Shown: in pieces, positions 23,301-35,759 of the stretch
Position numbering within the stretch: the first letter of the stretch is position 1
Layout of the letters: every line of letters starts with the position of its first letter
Assembly: GCA_973895155.1 (NCBI GenBank)
Contig: OZ316891.1
Span: 8,804,001 to 8,868,000, forward strand
Direction: 5' to 3'
Length of the DNA: 64,000 nt
From: Marsupella aquatica
Taxonomy: Eukaryota > Marchantiophyta
Position numbers and translations under genes: made by a program
The notes under the pieces: generated by a model
The model's database searches: none
What the model was told of the DNA's origin: nothing
Seen by the model: the letters and a program-made list of their open reading frames with translations, nothing else

Positions 23301-26300
23301 TCTTTTCACCTTCCATCGTCTGAAGGCAGGTCGTCAGGTTGTCAAGCTCCTCTCGAATAACAGCTTTCCGTAGCAATAAGCTCTCTTTCTCTGAAGAGGC
23401 ATGCTCGATTTCTGTTTGAAGACTATTCATAGCGGAAAGCAGAGTCTTCCTTTCTCCCTCTCCGTGTAAGTGTGTTTCGAACAACGAAATCCTTTCATCT
23501 TCCATCACCTGAATGCAAGACTTCAGGCTCTCCAGCTCATCCCGAAGGGCATCTTTCCGTAGCAATAACCTATCTCGCTCTGAATGAACATTCTCGATTT
23601 CCATGTGAAGACTATTTACAGCGGAGAGAAGAATGTTTCTTTCCTCCTGTAGGTTTGGTTGAGTCAAATGGCTCTTTGCATGTTCCATCTCCTGGAGGCA
23701 GGTTTTCAGGTCCTCCAGCTCGACTTGAACAGTAGCTTTTCTTAGTAATAAGCTTTCTTTCTCACGAGCGGCATGCTCAATTTGTATGTGAAGGTTATCC
23801 ACGGCTGAATCCAGTATGTTCCTATCTGCCGCTGAGCCTGCAGTACTGTTTTCAAGGACAAGATCGGTACGCAAGCCTCTGGCACCTGCTAGGCATTCCT
23901 GCATAGAATATCACCATAGATATCTTTCAGATGCATGCGAAGGCAACGGAAGAGCTCTTCTACAATTTGCTAGACTGAAGTTAACAGTAGCTCACGGAAA
24001 GGAAACTGCTATCGAACAGAAGTGTTGGCTGCAACTGACCAATGCGACGAAGTACCAGAGAAATGTACAAGGAAGTTGAGTGCAAGAATGTAAATGACCT
24101 GAAATGCTTTAACATGAATTGTGATAAATTGCAAGCTTTCATTCATAGACGACTGTATTCCACCAAATGGTTTTCTTATGTCATCCACTTCGGTCTTCAG
24201 ATCCTCCAAGGCAAAAGACAGCTGCGAGTAGAGAACTTCATTCTCACACTTCTCCACCTACATGATTGGTTTCAAAATGTAAGGCTTCGATAGTGACGAC
24301 AGCTGAAGCTGGCAAATCTTACATACAACAGAAGCAGTGCACAAAGTAGAAAAATGTTATATTCTTATTTGGCGAACATACTGAACTGTAAGGCGAGATG
24401 GTAGGCTTACATCGGTCTAGCCTACCATCGGTCTAAACAACAGAATGATATGTGACGACTCTTATGACATACCAATTGTAGACAAGGACAAAATGTGGAT
24501 AAAGTGGGGTGTTCTGAACGAGCAAAGCGTAGAAATCTCAGAAGTAAAATGCGTACATACCTGGAGTTGTTGGACCTCCTGCAGTGTGGTGTCTAATTGA
24601 GTGTTCAACTTTGCACAAGTTTCCTTTGCCAGATTCAATTCTTCATAAACCTTTACATCAATTTACAAGATTAAGGTTCACGAACTTTTACTAAATGAAG
24701 GTAACTATGGCTTTGCACCAGACCAGGAAATCTTAAAACCAAAGGTAACACTGCTGACAACGACCTTTAATTTCAAGGCGCAAAAGCCACTCAAATTTCG
24801 GGCTCTATATGGATATACAAACCTCTTCTAGATACTGTCTCGACATATCAGCCTGCTCTCTTGCTTGGTCTTCGAGTCTCTGAAGCTCCCGTCCCATGTA
24901 TAACTTCTCTGTTTCTAGTCTTCCAACCTGAATGCGCGACACCATATTGTTGTTGGCACCAAATATCACAATGGTGACGCGAAGTAAACTGTCTTAGAAG
25001 GTGCTTAGTAGAGATGGAGCACTTGCATTTTGTCGCACAAAATTTTTTGGTTTGTAGAAAAACTGGACATAATCGAGGAGACTGATTGTAGTAATGCACC
25101 TGGGCACGAAGTTGCCGTATCGTTGCCAAAAAATCACTTTCTTTCGGGCCCTTATCAGAGTCTTGAACCTTCTTGTGGCCGTTCTTACTAGCATTGCTTT
25201 GATTCAGTTGAGTTTGTGCCAAATCCGTTTTGAGTTTCCCGATTTCGCTATCCTTCTCACTCATCTATTACAGAAGAAGTGTGTCAATAAAGACAAGCCA
25301 AATTATCGTAGACACACGGTAGTATGACGTTCCTATATAGTAGGTCGTTATTGAAACACAAAAATATAAGAAATTGAACTGATGCAGTACACATGAGAAG
25401 GAACTAATGGCCCAGAGAGGGCATGTGCAAATCCAAACTTCATCCCGAAAATGAGCCAAAAGCACTAGGTAGACCAAGCAAACAGCTTCAGAAAGGTCTG
25501 GCGGACGCTAAGGAAGGTAAGTACCCACTTTAATAACATGGTCGAGTTGCAGTTTGTCATACTCTCCTTGGAGATCCAGGAGTTGTTGCTCGAGCTACAG
25601 AAACAACCACAGAGATGGGATCAGTTTCAATCCGAAACAAAGGCTCGATCTGAATGTACAATGAGTGCAATGATTGGGGTTGAAATTTAATAAATATCAT
25701 GGAACCGCCAAAAATTCAAATGGAAGACTGAAATCCAGTGCTTGAACTGTGAGGTCGACGTCTGATCTAAAGCGACGTGCCGGACTAGTCAAACCCAGCA
25801 CCTCATTTCCCACAATCCAATCATTCGATGATCGCCTCCTTCTGTTAGCAACTGATGATTTGGGTCCAGGTTCTGGGAGCGTGAACCCATCATTCATACT
25901 CAGGTTGTCTTGGAAGTCCTCATCAAACGAAGAGCTCGTTCCCCTCGTGAACATGTCCTCGTCTTCCTCCATAAATACTTCGAATGGAGGTGGCAGTCCG
26001 AACGATCGGTCTCTTCTTACGTGAACAGGTAACTCGGAAGGCGTAGTCTTTGGCATTTTTGGTACATCTGTAAGCTGCAATGACGACAGAAACAAAATAA
26101 ATATATTCTCAATAAACCTTGAAAACAGACGCTGTGGCCATATTGCAATATGTTGAGGAAAAGTAAAAGGGAGCGGGAAAACATTTAATATACCACAAGA
26201 GGGAGGAGTCCGGACTGTGGTCTTGCACACCAAGTTTCTCGACGATTGTTCTGAGATAAAGCCAGACAAATTCTCAATTAGGAAAAAGCAGCATGAACAA

Positions 26301-29300
26301 GCGTATTCTACAATTTACAGTCTCCACAAGTTATTTGGTCATCGAAACCCAAAAGACAGACCAGCAGCGAAAGGGCAAAGGCTGACAGTTTAGTCGTTCA
26401 TAGCATGTCCACTTCGATTTGGTGTACCAACCCGAGGATATCCAGTAGTTATATCTATCCAGGATGTTGAAATTCAAATCAACTCGATTATGTGGCCTGT
26501 CAGCTAGAGAACTCAAAATCTGAAGGGACAGAAGGTAACAACCCTTTTGCTGCGCTTCTCAAACTCACGGTCATCAACTGCAGAATTGATGACCATTGTA
26601 CTGAGATTTTCGATTTTTTGCTGCTGTTCTTTGATTCGGCGTTCCTTCTCTGCTTGTGCCTTCTGAACCTCTTGCAATTCCAAAGCCATCCGTTCCCTAT
26701 CCAGTTCCGTCTTCAAGAGCTCAACAAGAGGAGAGAAGTCAGTGGCTTACATCAAAGTGCTTTGGGCAATGGCACTTCTCAGGTCCCTTCGGTAGCCTGG
26801 TCAAACGATTGCATAACAACTTTACGTGTGTATTCTGCACGCAGAAGTAGAGAGTCCACGCAAATCTCAACGATATATCTTTACTAAAAGATAAGAAAGA
26901 AAGCAACAACCAAAAGATAAGAAAGAAAGCAACAAATATTACCTTTAATAGTTCATTTCGAAGATTCAGAATTTCTTCCTGGAATTGCTCCGAAGGCGAC
27001 TCTTGGTTCTACGCAAACAGAATCGAAAAGATTAAATAAAATCCGAGAAACCAAACCTATCAAAATGGACGTGAACTAATAGGGCCAAGCTTCTGCCATT
27101 ATAGGTGTCTATTCACAGGATCTTACTTGAAGCTTGTGTAGTAGCTCAGCAATTTCCTTTTTTTGCCGCTTGAGCAACGCAGCGTCGGTGACTATCTGCA
27201 AATTTTCGACAACAGTGAGATACGCCCAGTACTTACGAGAAGCACGAGTAATCTATGTTCAGTATTTATGGATGGGTGGAATCTGAAAGCATGGAGATCG
27301 TACCTCATTCACTTGAGCACAATTCGTGACTCGAGTTGCTCGGCTTGCGAATTGTAGTGTACCTTTGGTTTCATCGACATGAACCTGCAAGTCGTACAGA
27401 AAGTTAAGTTATCTTGATTCGTATTTCCTCGTTACTTCAGACATACTGACGGAAAGAGGCATCTACATAGCAAGTAGTAACGTTCATGCAATCTCAACCA
27501 TTCGACAAAAGGTCGAAGCAGGAGGAGATAATCATACCAAAGCAGGGGTGATGTTGCATATAATTACAGTCCTGGCATTTCCACCCAAGGCTGGCTGCAA
27601 AATTCGTGTCAGTTTGCTGTCACGATATGGGACATGACCTCTGCATCCACCGATGGAGCCACGATCAATTGACGGGCCAACAATAGTACGAGGTTGGGTA
27701 CTTCCATGTCCAGCACAGACAGAAAGACATATCAATGGCAATGAAACTCCAGTGCTCACCCTTGCTTTTCAATGCCTTCACTCAATTTGTTGATGACATT
27801 TCCAAGCGTCATCAGACTCTTGTTGATGTGTGTTCCTTCTTTCAATCGAGCACCTTCTGCTCCAGTTTTGGCGACCCTTTCTGATCCTGCTAGGTCCACC
27901 AGATTCTGCATTGTTCATCGTCAAATGTCTATCCTAACACATTTTGCGTGATGTATAGGATCCAGGTATTCAGATATAGGGACACAGACAAATCAACCCA
28001 TAAAATCGATGGCAAAGCCTGCAAGTCAGAGGACTTTGGGCACATCAGCCAAAGTACAAAGGCTGGGCATGCAGGGAAGTACATCTCAGCAGCTTAACTG
28101 CAAAACACTCTGTTTTTTGAAAGACTCAAAAACACGAAGGCAACACCTGGAAAAGCGTTTTCCGAGGGGAACGTGTATTTGAGAGTATTGTCAAATCCGC
28201 TGTCTGATAAAATACACAAGAAATTTTCCCACAATTGAACGGCCAAGGGTATAAATACCGTACCAAGTGAGAAACTCGAACAGGGTCACTATTTTGCAGG
28301 ATCTCCCGATCTTCAGAGTCATCTTGGTCTTGACTTCTGTCCCTACTCTCTATCACCTGGTCTCGCAAGGACAGCAAATGGACCTTTATAAGCACTACTA
28401 ATTTCATATTTTACTCATCACCCTGTGAGGGTCAATAACAGATGCTCACTGAATTAGTGAAAACGTCTATCCTGCTGGTTTATAAGGCTTTCAGGGGACC
28501 GCGTAAAACCGTTAAAACTGCTAACTCTTTCTGCGAACAGTACGAGAGCTTTTCAAAATAGCACGGGACACTCCACAGTATCTAACAGGGAACACAAACT
28601 GAAGGATGTTCAAATGCTATGTATCTCTATACCACCAAATTGAAGAAAATTCCTTCCTATAAAGCCTAATGAAATATAAAACACATGGATGGTTCAGAAT
28701 CTCTTTACCATGCGGAAAATAGTGTGAGACCTACTGCTGTGTACATTCATATTTGTCTCCCCCACATGGCGATGAGCTGCGCAGGATGCCAAAACGTTAA
28801 ACACGTTGTCAAACTCACTATGGGAAGATGATGCGGGGTTTTCAGGTGACTTTGGGTGGTGCTGAGTTCCTTTATTAACTACTACGGCCATATCTTCACT
28901 TGCAAGTCGGCAATCCACCTTCACTACTTGAAGCAATAAACAATATTTCCGGTTTTCTTATGAAGTACATCGCACATTGTCGCTTAATGAGCCGGAAGTA
29001 CCTTCTCCTCTAGCCATGAGGGCGAGGACGTGTTCCGGACTATCGACAATTTCTTCCTGCAGACCTGCAACGAAAATCCCCCGCTGCATAATATTCCGTG
29101 TTATTAATCTTTGTCATATTTTATGTTGACCCAACAAAAATCTTGCATGACATCTGCGTAAGAGGCTATAGGGTGTTAAAGGTAAACCTACGATGCAGAT
29201 CTGCTGACATTAGGAAAACTTTAAGTCTTAACATGAAACTTTCATTTAGAAAGTCACGATACCTCGGAATTCTCATGAATCTGAAGCTTGCAATTCTCTG

Positions 29301-30397
29301 GAGACAACAGATCCTTGATCTCTTCGTTGTAAATCTCCATATAGGACACCCTGAGAAGAAATTCTCGATCTTTGGACTGCAAGCACGAACAAATAGTGAG
29401 GCTGTCAGACAATCATCTCAGCCAGGGACACCATATGTCAGTGTTAAGAAAATTGTGTAGACAATATCCAACGCTTTGCTCTTACCAGTTCAATATTTCG
29501 GAATACATCTTGTACTGCCAGGGGAATGATTCCTGGCTCTTCTGAGGTACCTCGCATAGTATAGGTCTTACCGCTACTGGTTTGACCGTACGCAAATATC
29601 GTGCCTGCGATTTAGAAACAATGGTACAGTAAGGAACTTGGCTTCCTGGCTTCCACATTTAGTCAATCATAGCGACGCGAACAGCTCTGTCAGACAGGAC
29701 CTCCCACAGTCACATAAGCGCAGCTGATGAGAGGAAGGCTGCAAAATTGTTGCACAGAAATAGCGGGACAACCGTTTCAAGAATTTTACAAAGAATAAAT
29801 TCGGTGGGCGAACTTACCATTGAAACCTTGAACTGCAGATGATATAATTTTCTTTGTATGGGCGTCGTAGATGTCTATAGTTTTCGAGCTAGGATCAAAA
29901 ACTCTGTCTGCAAGAGAAGACGACATACAAATGAAGTGATGAAGCCAGGAAACCTCCAAGATGTCGACAATTTTTATACCTACTGGCCCAATTCTGGAAA
30001 ACCAGTACTAGCTAGATGCAATTTTCGGGAAATCCATGTAGTACCATTTTTCCTTTCGAGGTAATCTTTGCTGTCGTATACGTAAATCAAGATAGGCTTC
30101 GAATTGGTAAACGGCATCTTTCAGTTCACCGGAGCCGAACTCAGTACAGAGCGATTATACTTCTCAAAGAAGTCAAGCAAACGGACCAGCTAAGATTCCC
30201 AGAGAGAACCAATGTAGATAGGACAGACCATACAATCGGGAAGCTGCCGACAACATACCAAAGTTAAACGTTTGGCCTGATGTGGATGCTCCACTGGAGA
30301 GCGCAATGTTCTTTGGCGTCAGCTTCCATGGATTTCCCTTTGAAGCCTCTTGTTTGCTAAGCGGTCGTACTCGAATGGAAACCAGAATGTTTTCCAT
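17387..30397 (-). CDS. CENP-E-like kinesin-7 (KIN-7O type), 33 exons
   Basis: N-terminal-motor kinesin of the CENP-E/KIN-7O group, which moves to microtubule plus ends in mitosis. Exons: 30397-30259, 29907-29818, 29604-29486, 29376-29263, 29083-29002, 28776-28709, 28356-28264, 27905-27760, 27640-27538, 27384-27304, 27195-27127, 27008-26943, 26710-26543, 26074-25706, 25594-25529, 25264-25100, 24927-24823, 24650-24561, 24257-24099, 23898-22213, 22079-21993, 21774-21577, 21462-21244, 20979-20761, 20533-20453, 20343-20215, 19909-19791, 19586-19487, 19095-18800, 18682-18538, 18220-18170, 17978-17820, 17692-17387; all phases agree (2028 aa). The motor is residues 1-345: P-loop GQTSSGKT 83-90, switch I NVHSSRSH 192-199, switch II DLAGSE 239-244. 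A neck coil and about 1500 aa of coiled coil follow. The exon ending at 25706 has a weak donor. The intron after 18170 is GC-AG. Other ends are consensus. Confidence 0.88.
22213..23898 (-). other. large coiled-coil exon with internal triplication
   Basis: This 1686-base exon encodes 562 residues (765-1326) with no intron, whereas most of its neighbours are 66-300 bases. It starts with three successive repeats of about 61-63 aa (nucleotides 23823-23641, 23640-23452, 23451-about 23263). Each has the pattern R-(N/K)-x-L-x-S-A-(V/M)-x-(N/S)-L, then E-x-x-x-L-L-L-R-K, then E-L-(E/D)-x-L-(K/T)-(T/S)-C-(L/I)-Q-x-M-E. More diverged copies may follow. Confidence 0.75.
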
Positions 30398-31200
30398 AAT
30401 GTCCCACCAATTCTGCAATGCTACACTACAAGTACAGCCCTACCCAAACCTGCGCCAATTCTTCCACTGTCAACGCGTTCCATTCACTAAATAATAATGT
30501 CTTCGTACCAGAAAGCAAGTGACTAGTACTTCCATGAGCTGCCGTGACAGGCCACAACTCCAGCGCTCTGCGAGACCGAGTCAGCCACTACTCCTCCCAA
30601 TTAACTACTACAGCACAGAAATCCGTGCGCGCTGCCACTGGCGATCGCTCCTCAGTCCCTTTCTCCTCGCGAACTGGTCCTTCCATGACCTTCCGTCACA
30701 AGCATCACCGCCAGCACTCTGCGCGAGAACAAATCCCCCACACTACTCCCTACAAATTAATTAACCACTACTGTACAGAGATCCGCGCGCGCTACCATGG
30801 ACGATTGCTGCTCACACTCTTTTCCTCCTCGCGAAACACGACGTCGTTCGATCTACCATTGACGTCTTCTTTCACAAAACAATCGCTGACATGCCACTGA
30901 CCAAAGCGCTAAGATGAAACGAGTTCAAAATTCCTCTCAAATGTGCGGATGTGCGGATGTGCGGATGTGTGAGCAAGCAGCGGGGAATGATCGATCGATC
31001 AGCAACAAGGGTTCTCGAGCTGCAGCTCTGTTTTTGGGTCTTGTTAGGAAGGAAAGAAGGAGTGAAAGAGTGGAGTCGAGTTCGGGAGCGTTCCCACCCA
31101 AATCAACGGGAAAGCGCATTTTCAAATTTGTACGCCCGCATTCAAAGAGGCGTGCAAGCAGAGTGCAGAGACGGACGTCAGTCGGTCGTGGTGTACACCG
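30398..31200 (-). promoter_or_regulatory. kinesin upstream region with CpG-rich direct repeats
   Basis: This is the 5' flank of the kinesin. Two ~95-bp direct repeats (about 30586-30680 and 30737-30835) share CACTACT(C), ATTAA, ACAGA-ATCCG-GCGCGCT and CTCCTCGCGAA. The octamer ATGTGCGG repeats three times at about 30944-30968. The CTCGCGAA motif in each copy is a near match to E2F/CGCG-type sites. This would suit a cell-cycle gene but is weak evidence alone. Confidence 0.4.
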
Positions 31201-31202
31201 GC

Positions 31203-31470
31203 AAAGATAACTACACGTAACTCTCTATAAGTGCACACTCTCAAGAAAGACTCTATAAGTGCACACTCTCGGGAAACGACGGATCTGGCATTCCTTGATA
31301 AGCGCACCCCCCCCCGCCCCTGCTGAGAAGTGCACTTGTTTTTTAGATTCCTTTGTTGAAATTTAGAGCTGAGAAGTGCACTTGTTTTAGATGCCTTTGT
31401 TAAAAATTTATTAAAATTTAGAGCTGAGAAGTGCACTTGTTAGATTCCTTTGTTAAAAATTTAGAGCCCT
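31203..31470 (+). repeat. GTGCAC-containing tandem repeats
   Basis: Two copies of a ~36-bp unit with CTCTATAAGTGCACACTCTC are followed by three copies of a ~55-bp unit built on GCTGAGAAGTGCACTTGTT and 'AGATTCCTTTGTTAAAAATTTA'-like sequence. No coding function. Confidence 0.65.
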
Positions 31471-31789
31471 CCGTTAGTGAAAAGTCACCCTCGTACGTCC
31501 TATCCCTGCCTAATTCTGTGCCAACCCTCCTTCAGTGCATTCTATACTCTACTAAGGATGGACATGCATTTTTCAGTATGTGCAATTTCATGATTTTGTG
31601 CCTTTATTGATAAGAGGGTAAGCATTTATAAAGTTGTCATTTAGTGAAATGATTTTCGCCCTGTGTGGGCTTAGAAAAAATGCTTAAAAAGCGCTTATCC
31701 CATGTAAAAGAAAAGGGATGACCTGCACTCATCAAGGGTGAGCACTTATGGAGTGTGCTCTTAGAGAGAGCCGACTATACAGTAACACA

Positions 31790-32165
31790 GTCTACCATGT
31801 CTAAGTGCTGCTCTGTGCTAAAGTTACACCTTACACCTTACTGTCTCTAAGTGCAACTCGGTGCTAAGTCTACACCTTACTGTCTCTGAGTGCCATTCCG
31901 TGTTAAACGTAAACCTTACTGTGTCTAAGTGCAACTCGATGTTAAATTTACACCTTACACCTTCCGTCTCTGAGTGCAACTCAGTGATAAACGTAAACCT
32001 TACCATGTCTAAGTGCCAATTGGTGTTAAGTCTACACCCCACACCATACTTGGGTTAAATGCAACTTGGTGGTAAATGTGGACCTCACCATGTCTAAGTG
32101 AAAACTTGGTGCTAAGTGTACACTTCACACCTTACCATCTCTAAGTGCAACTTGGTGTTGGATAC
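31790..32165 (+). repeat. ~48-bp minisatellite, about 8 copies
   Basis: The unit is of the form 'CTCTAAGTGCAACTCGGTG-TAA-(N)-TACACCTTAC', varying in length and with up to 25% divergence. It is open in one frame on each strand, giving repetitive peptides, which I treat as by-products. Confidence 0.75.
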
Positions 32166-32543
32166 CCTATGTACAAGGGGTAGTACCAGTTAGGTGCAGC
32201 CAACCACGGACCATGATCACGTACAATTGTGACTATGTGTCACAATTACAGAAGATTTTGGGGCCCAGATCTTTTTTTTTGTGAGGGGGAAATGACCCAG
32301 TATCCTTTAGTGTGAATATGGATGCATCGTAATTCTTTCCGTCAGTGGTCTCCGATGGATCACAGTCATGCTCCATCACAATCAGTGGATCTTGAGGTTC
32401 CACAACGCAGCCCAATTCTTCATATTAGAGACTTTTAAGTGTATTTTTCAAATTACAAATTCAATTCTCAATGAATGTTGACAATCATGGGTCATTAGAA
32501 CAGTCTCTTCAAGATCAACCATCTCTTCAATATCTTTCCAACG
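32166..32543. other. spacer
   Basis: No recognised gene or element between the two minisatellites. Confidence 0.5.
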
Positions 32544-32757
32544 CCATATTATATGTGGATTTTAGCTATGTTTGACTCAACAATGTCAAATCAAAAGCCA
32601 TATTATATGTGTATTTTAGCTATGTTTGACTCAACAATGTCAAATCAAAAGCCATATTATATGTGGATTTTAGCTATGTTTGACTCAGCAATGTCAAATC
32701 AAAAGCCATATTATATGTGGATTTTAGCTATGTTTGACTCAGCAATGTCAAATCAAA
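32544..32757 (+). repeat. 54-bp tandem repeat, 4 copies
   Basis: Copies start with CCATATTATATG at 32544, 32598, 32652 and 32706 and are nearly identical. Copies 1-2 read CAACAATG and copies 3-4 CAGCAATG, and copy 2 has one further change. As 54 is a multiple of 3, the frame encodes an 18-aa repeat (M-W-I-L-A-M-F-D-S...), with no start context or flanking gene. Confidence 0.9.
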
Positions 32758-33863
32758 ATTTGCTGTCGAGAAAAATTCTGCAGAAATCTGAAAATTTTGA
32801 TTGATTGTAACTCTTTTAATCTAAACAAAATATTTGATGTTAGATTATTTGAAAGCTGATTCAAGAGATCTCTCTAATGCACCACAGCACTCCCAATTTT
32901 GTTGTGGATTGAAAATTGACTGATTATTATCTTGCTGCAGAGAAACATTAGTTGACTCACTACTAGTAAATTTGGAATACACTATCATTGTTTGCTTTGG
33001 ATATTGGGAAGCACTCATAGACATGAACTTCAATCATCCCTAAGGAATTAAAAACTATCACCTCAAATCTCACTTAAAACCATCCAAGGCAAGGCAAATG
33101 CCAAGCTGATTTGCCAAAGCGATAAGCTGAGTATTGCATGAAGTTGCCATAGTGTAAGCCCCTTCTCAAAAACTCTGAAACCGACAGAGACCCATTACCA
33201 GCTCTACTGGAAAATTACCGGCTCTACTCGACAGAATCCTTGTTGCACCCGGTGTACGTCCCTCTTGTTACGGGTCTAGTTAGAGACTCTTGTAATTGTG
33301 AAAATTCTGTGAAAAATTCACATCATCCCATAAATTCTAAACCATTGGATCCATCTAATTGAACCATCTGGATTCTTTTCATGTGTGAGCACTTGTGTGA
33401 ACACTCATGTGGGACAAAAGTGAATACTTGATTCTCAGCCATTGGATGTTTCTAATTGGAGCATCTAGATTTCTTGTTTGTGGGAACATTTGTGTATTCC
33501 TTGCATGTGGGGACACTTGTATGCAGAATCATGTGGGACAAAAATGAGAACCCGTGTCAGATTGTATTAGAATATTAGATCATGTCATACCAAAAAATAG
33601 ATGCATGTCCCTCATTTTTCTTAACCATGTCATAATGGAATGAGGGTACAAAATAAGGAAAAAAAGAGTCAATCCTAGCCCTTATATCAAAAATGGATTT
33701 TTTAGGTACCATCAGATCCGCCTAGACTCTCCTCACACCTCAAATGTCTGTCACAATGCTTGCTCGCATCTGCCCAAAATGAAAATTAAAATAAATTTTG
33801 GAAATTTTGGAAAAATCTGAATATCTAGACTATTATTTAAATATACATATTAACAGTCACCTA
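32758..33863. other. AT-rich spacer
   Basis: Short diverged duplications (for example 'GGA-CATCTAGATT/CATCTGGATT' near 33360-33470), but no gene or RNA was recognised. Confidence 0.45.
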
Positions 33864-33957
33864 CAAATAAAATAAAATAAAATAAAATAAAATAAAATAA
33901 AATAAAATAAAATAAAATAAAATAAAATAAAATAAAATAAAATAAAAAACACTCCCT
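33864..33957 (+). repeat. (AAAAT)n microsatellite
   Basis: About 17 uninterrupted copies of the pentanucleotide AAATA. Likely polymorphic in length. Confidence 0.95.
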
Positions 33958-35295
33958 CATATTGCGTGACCATACATGGACACCCGCCGCACGTGCCCAT
34001 GCACAAACCTTTTCTCTCCCCAATAGCAACACTTTCACAACAATAATCTCGAGGGCCTTACGCCCAGGGGGTCTCATATCACACACAAAATTTGGGGGCA
34101 ACAACACATTAAACATAAGTAAAATTTTAATCACTCATTTTTGTTAACCACTAATTCTTTTGACTTTTCAGAATATTCTTATTCAGAAATTGATTAAAAC
34201 AGCCCTAGTGTTCGTCCACAAAAATTTATTAGTCTTTCACAAAATCCAATAAAAAAAACCTTTTACTTATTCATGCATTATGGGTCGAAAGAAAATAAGT
34301 GAGGACCGCGGACAACAACAACAATGATCAAACTGATAACAATTTTACAACACTAACAACCCAACCAAAATGAGGAGACTTTTGCACTATCATGGTTGTT
34401 TTCCAAATTTTGACTTTTTTCATGCCAACAAAAGACTGTGAAGCAAAACATGGAAGGGGTCAAAGAGACTGGAAAAAAAGAGGGGCGATGATCAAGGAGA
34501 AAGTAGGAGGCACATGGATGGGAAGACACGGCCTTCAAAGCTCAATGGATGAGAAAAGGGGAACGCAATGATAATTTGTATGCAACACATTCTTTTACAT
34601 ACCTATATCTTTTATTCCACTGTAACATCCTTTGCATAATAGCATACTTTCTGCAATGATATATTTTGTACATCTTTTGCAAAAGGACATCTTTTATGCA
34701 ATATCATCTTTTATGTAATGTCATCTTTTATGTAATGTCATCTTTTGGGTAATGACATCTTTTACACTAGAACATCTTCAATTTGCATAACAATATCTCT
34801 GGTGTAATGCACAGGTATTGAACTAGTTTTGCATTACAACCAATCACCCAAAACTTCAAATATGTCCTGAAGAGCCCTTAATGGCTGATGATAGGAATTA
34901 TATAACATTACCAAAATTAAACCTCAACTAATATTTTACCCTCAAGTCCTTGCAACACTCAATGGTTCCACCATTGGATCATTCCAACTAGCTAGCCAGA
35001 GTTACTTTGGTTAATCAAGAGTGCAAATAGTGGAATTATAATGACTTAACATAAAATAGTGACAAAGTATCCAATTCCATTCTTTTTGGTGCCCCTGAAG
35101 CCTGTAGTTGATCTAAGGATGCACTACACAACAAGGGCACTTGAGAACCTTCAAATCAGGTTGGACTTATCTATAGTATTTGTAGTAGTGTTAAATGTTT
35201 GGGACAGGCTCCTTCTTGGGCTTCTTGAGGGATGAGGGTATGAAAAAATTCAAATGATGTGTTAGTTGGCTTTAAGTTACAACTTGTTGGATGTC
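33958..35295. other. AT-rich spacer
   Basis: No gene. At about 34631-34790 there is a loose array of a ~17-bp CATCTTTTATGTAATGT unit. Confidence 0.5.
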
Positions 35296-35300
35296 CTTGT
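35296..35300. repeat. target-site duplication, left (CTTGT)
   Basis: CTTGT directly precedes the 5' LTR and is repeated exactly after the 3' LTR at 44024-44028. Confidence 0.9.
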
Positions 35301-35757
35301 TGTTGGGTATTTACTCTTACGTCTAGGTTAGGTATGACGTGGTTGGTACAACAACGTGGGTTGGTACAACTACGTGGTTAGGTACAACTACGTGATTAGG
35401 TACAACTATGTGGTTAGGTACAACTACGTGATTAGGTACAACTATGTGGTTAGGTACAACTACGTGATTAGGTACAACTATGTGGTTAGGTACAACTAAG
35501 TTGCACACTATATCATAAGAGGCATGTATGCTTGGAGAGGAAAAACCAAGGCTCATTGTTATGGAGCCACTTGAGAGATAGGGAGAGCTTACACTGTGGA
35601 GACTCGGTATAGCCGACGGGCTTAGAGTTCAATAAAGCTCTCTTGTGTGTTCCCGTGGACGTAGCCTCAAGGAGGTGAACCACGTATCTCTTGTGTCGAC
35701 TATTGTGCGTTGGATGGTTCATGGGCTTGCCGTTGCGATCGTCGTCTATGCTCAACA
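35301..35757 (+). repeat. 5' LTR of the copia element
   Basis: Starts TGTTGGGTAT and ends GCTCAACA. It carries three copies of a 36-bp unit with ACGTG motifs, a TATA-like CTATATCATA near 35508 and AATAAA at 35631-35636. Confidence 0.96.
35336..35500 (+). promoter_or_regulatory. tandem ACGTG/GTAC array in the LTR U3
   Basis: Three unique motifs (GACGTGG near 35337, AACGTGG near 35352, TACGTGG near 35370) lead into 36-bp units, each with TACGTGAT and a diverged TATGTGGT. ACGTG is the core of ABRE/G-box sites bound by plant bZIP and bHLH factors. Each half-unit also has GGTACAAC, whose GTAC is the core of SPL-type copper-response sites. The array lies upstream of the LTR TATA, where an enhancer would act. 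Binding is inferred from motif only. Confidence 0.5.
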
Positions 35758-35759
35758 AT

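Noticed and set aside
22394-23735. Plus-strand frames opposite the large kinesin exon
   Set aside because: Shadows of a coiled-coil coding exon with Leu/Glu-rich codons; no own motifs.
35323-35556. Minus-strand frame across the 5' LTR encoding a V-V-P-N-H repeat protein
   Set aside because: It is the translation of the 36-bp LTR array, which is in frame by chance (36 is a multiple of 3). The 3' LTR gives the same artefact at 43553-43822.
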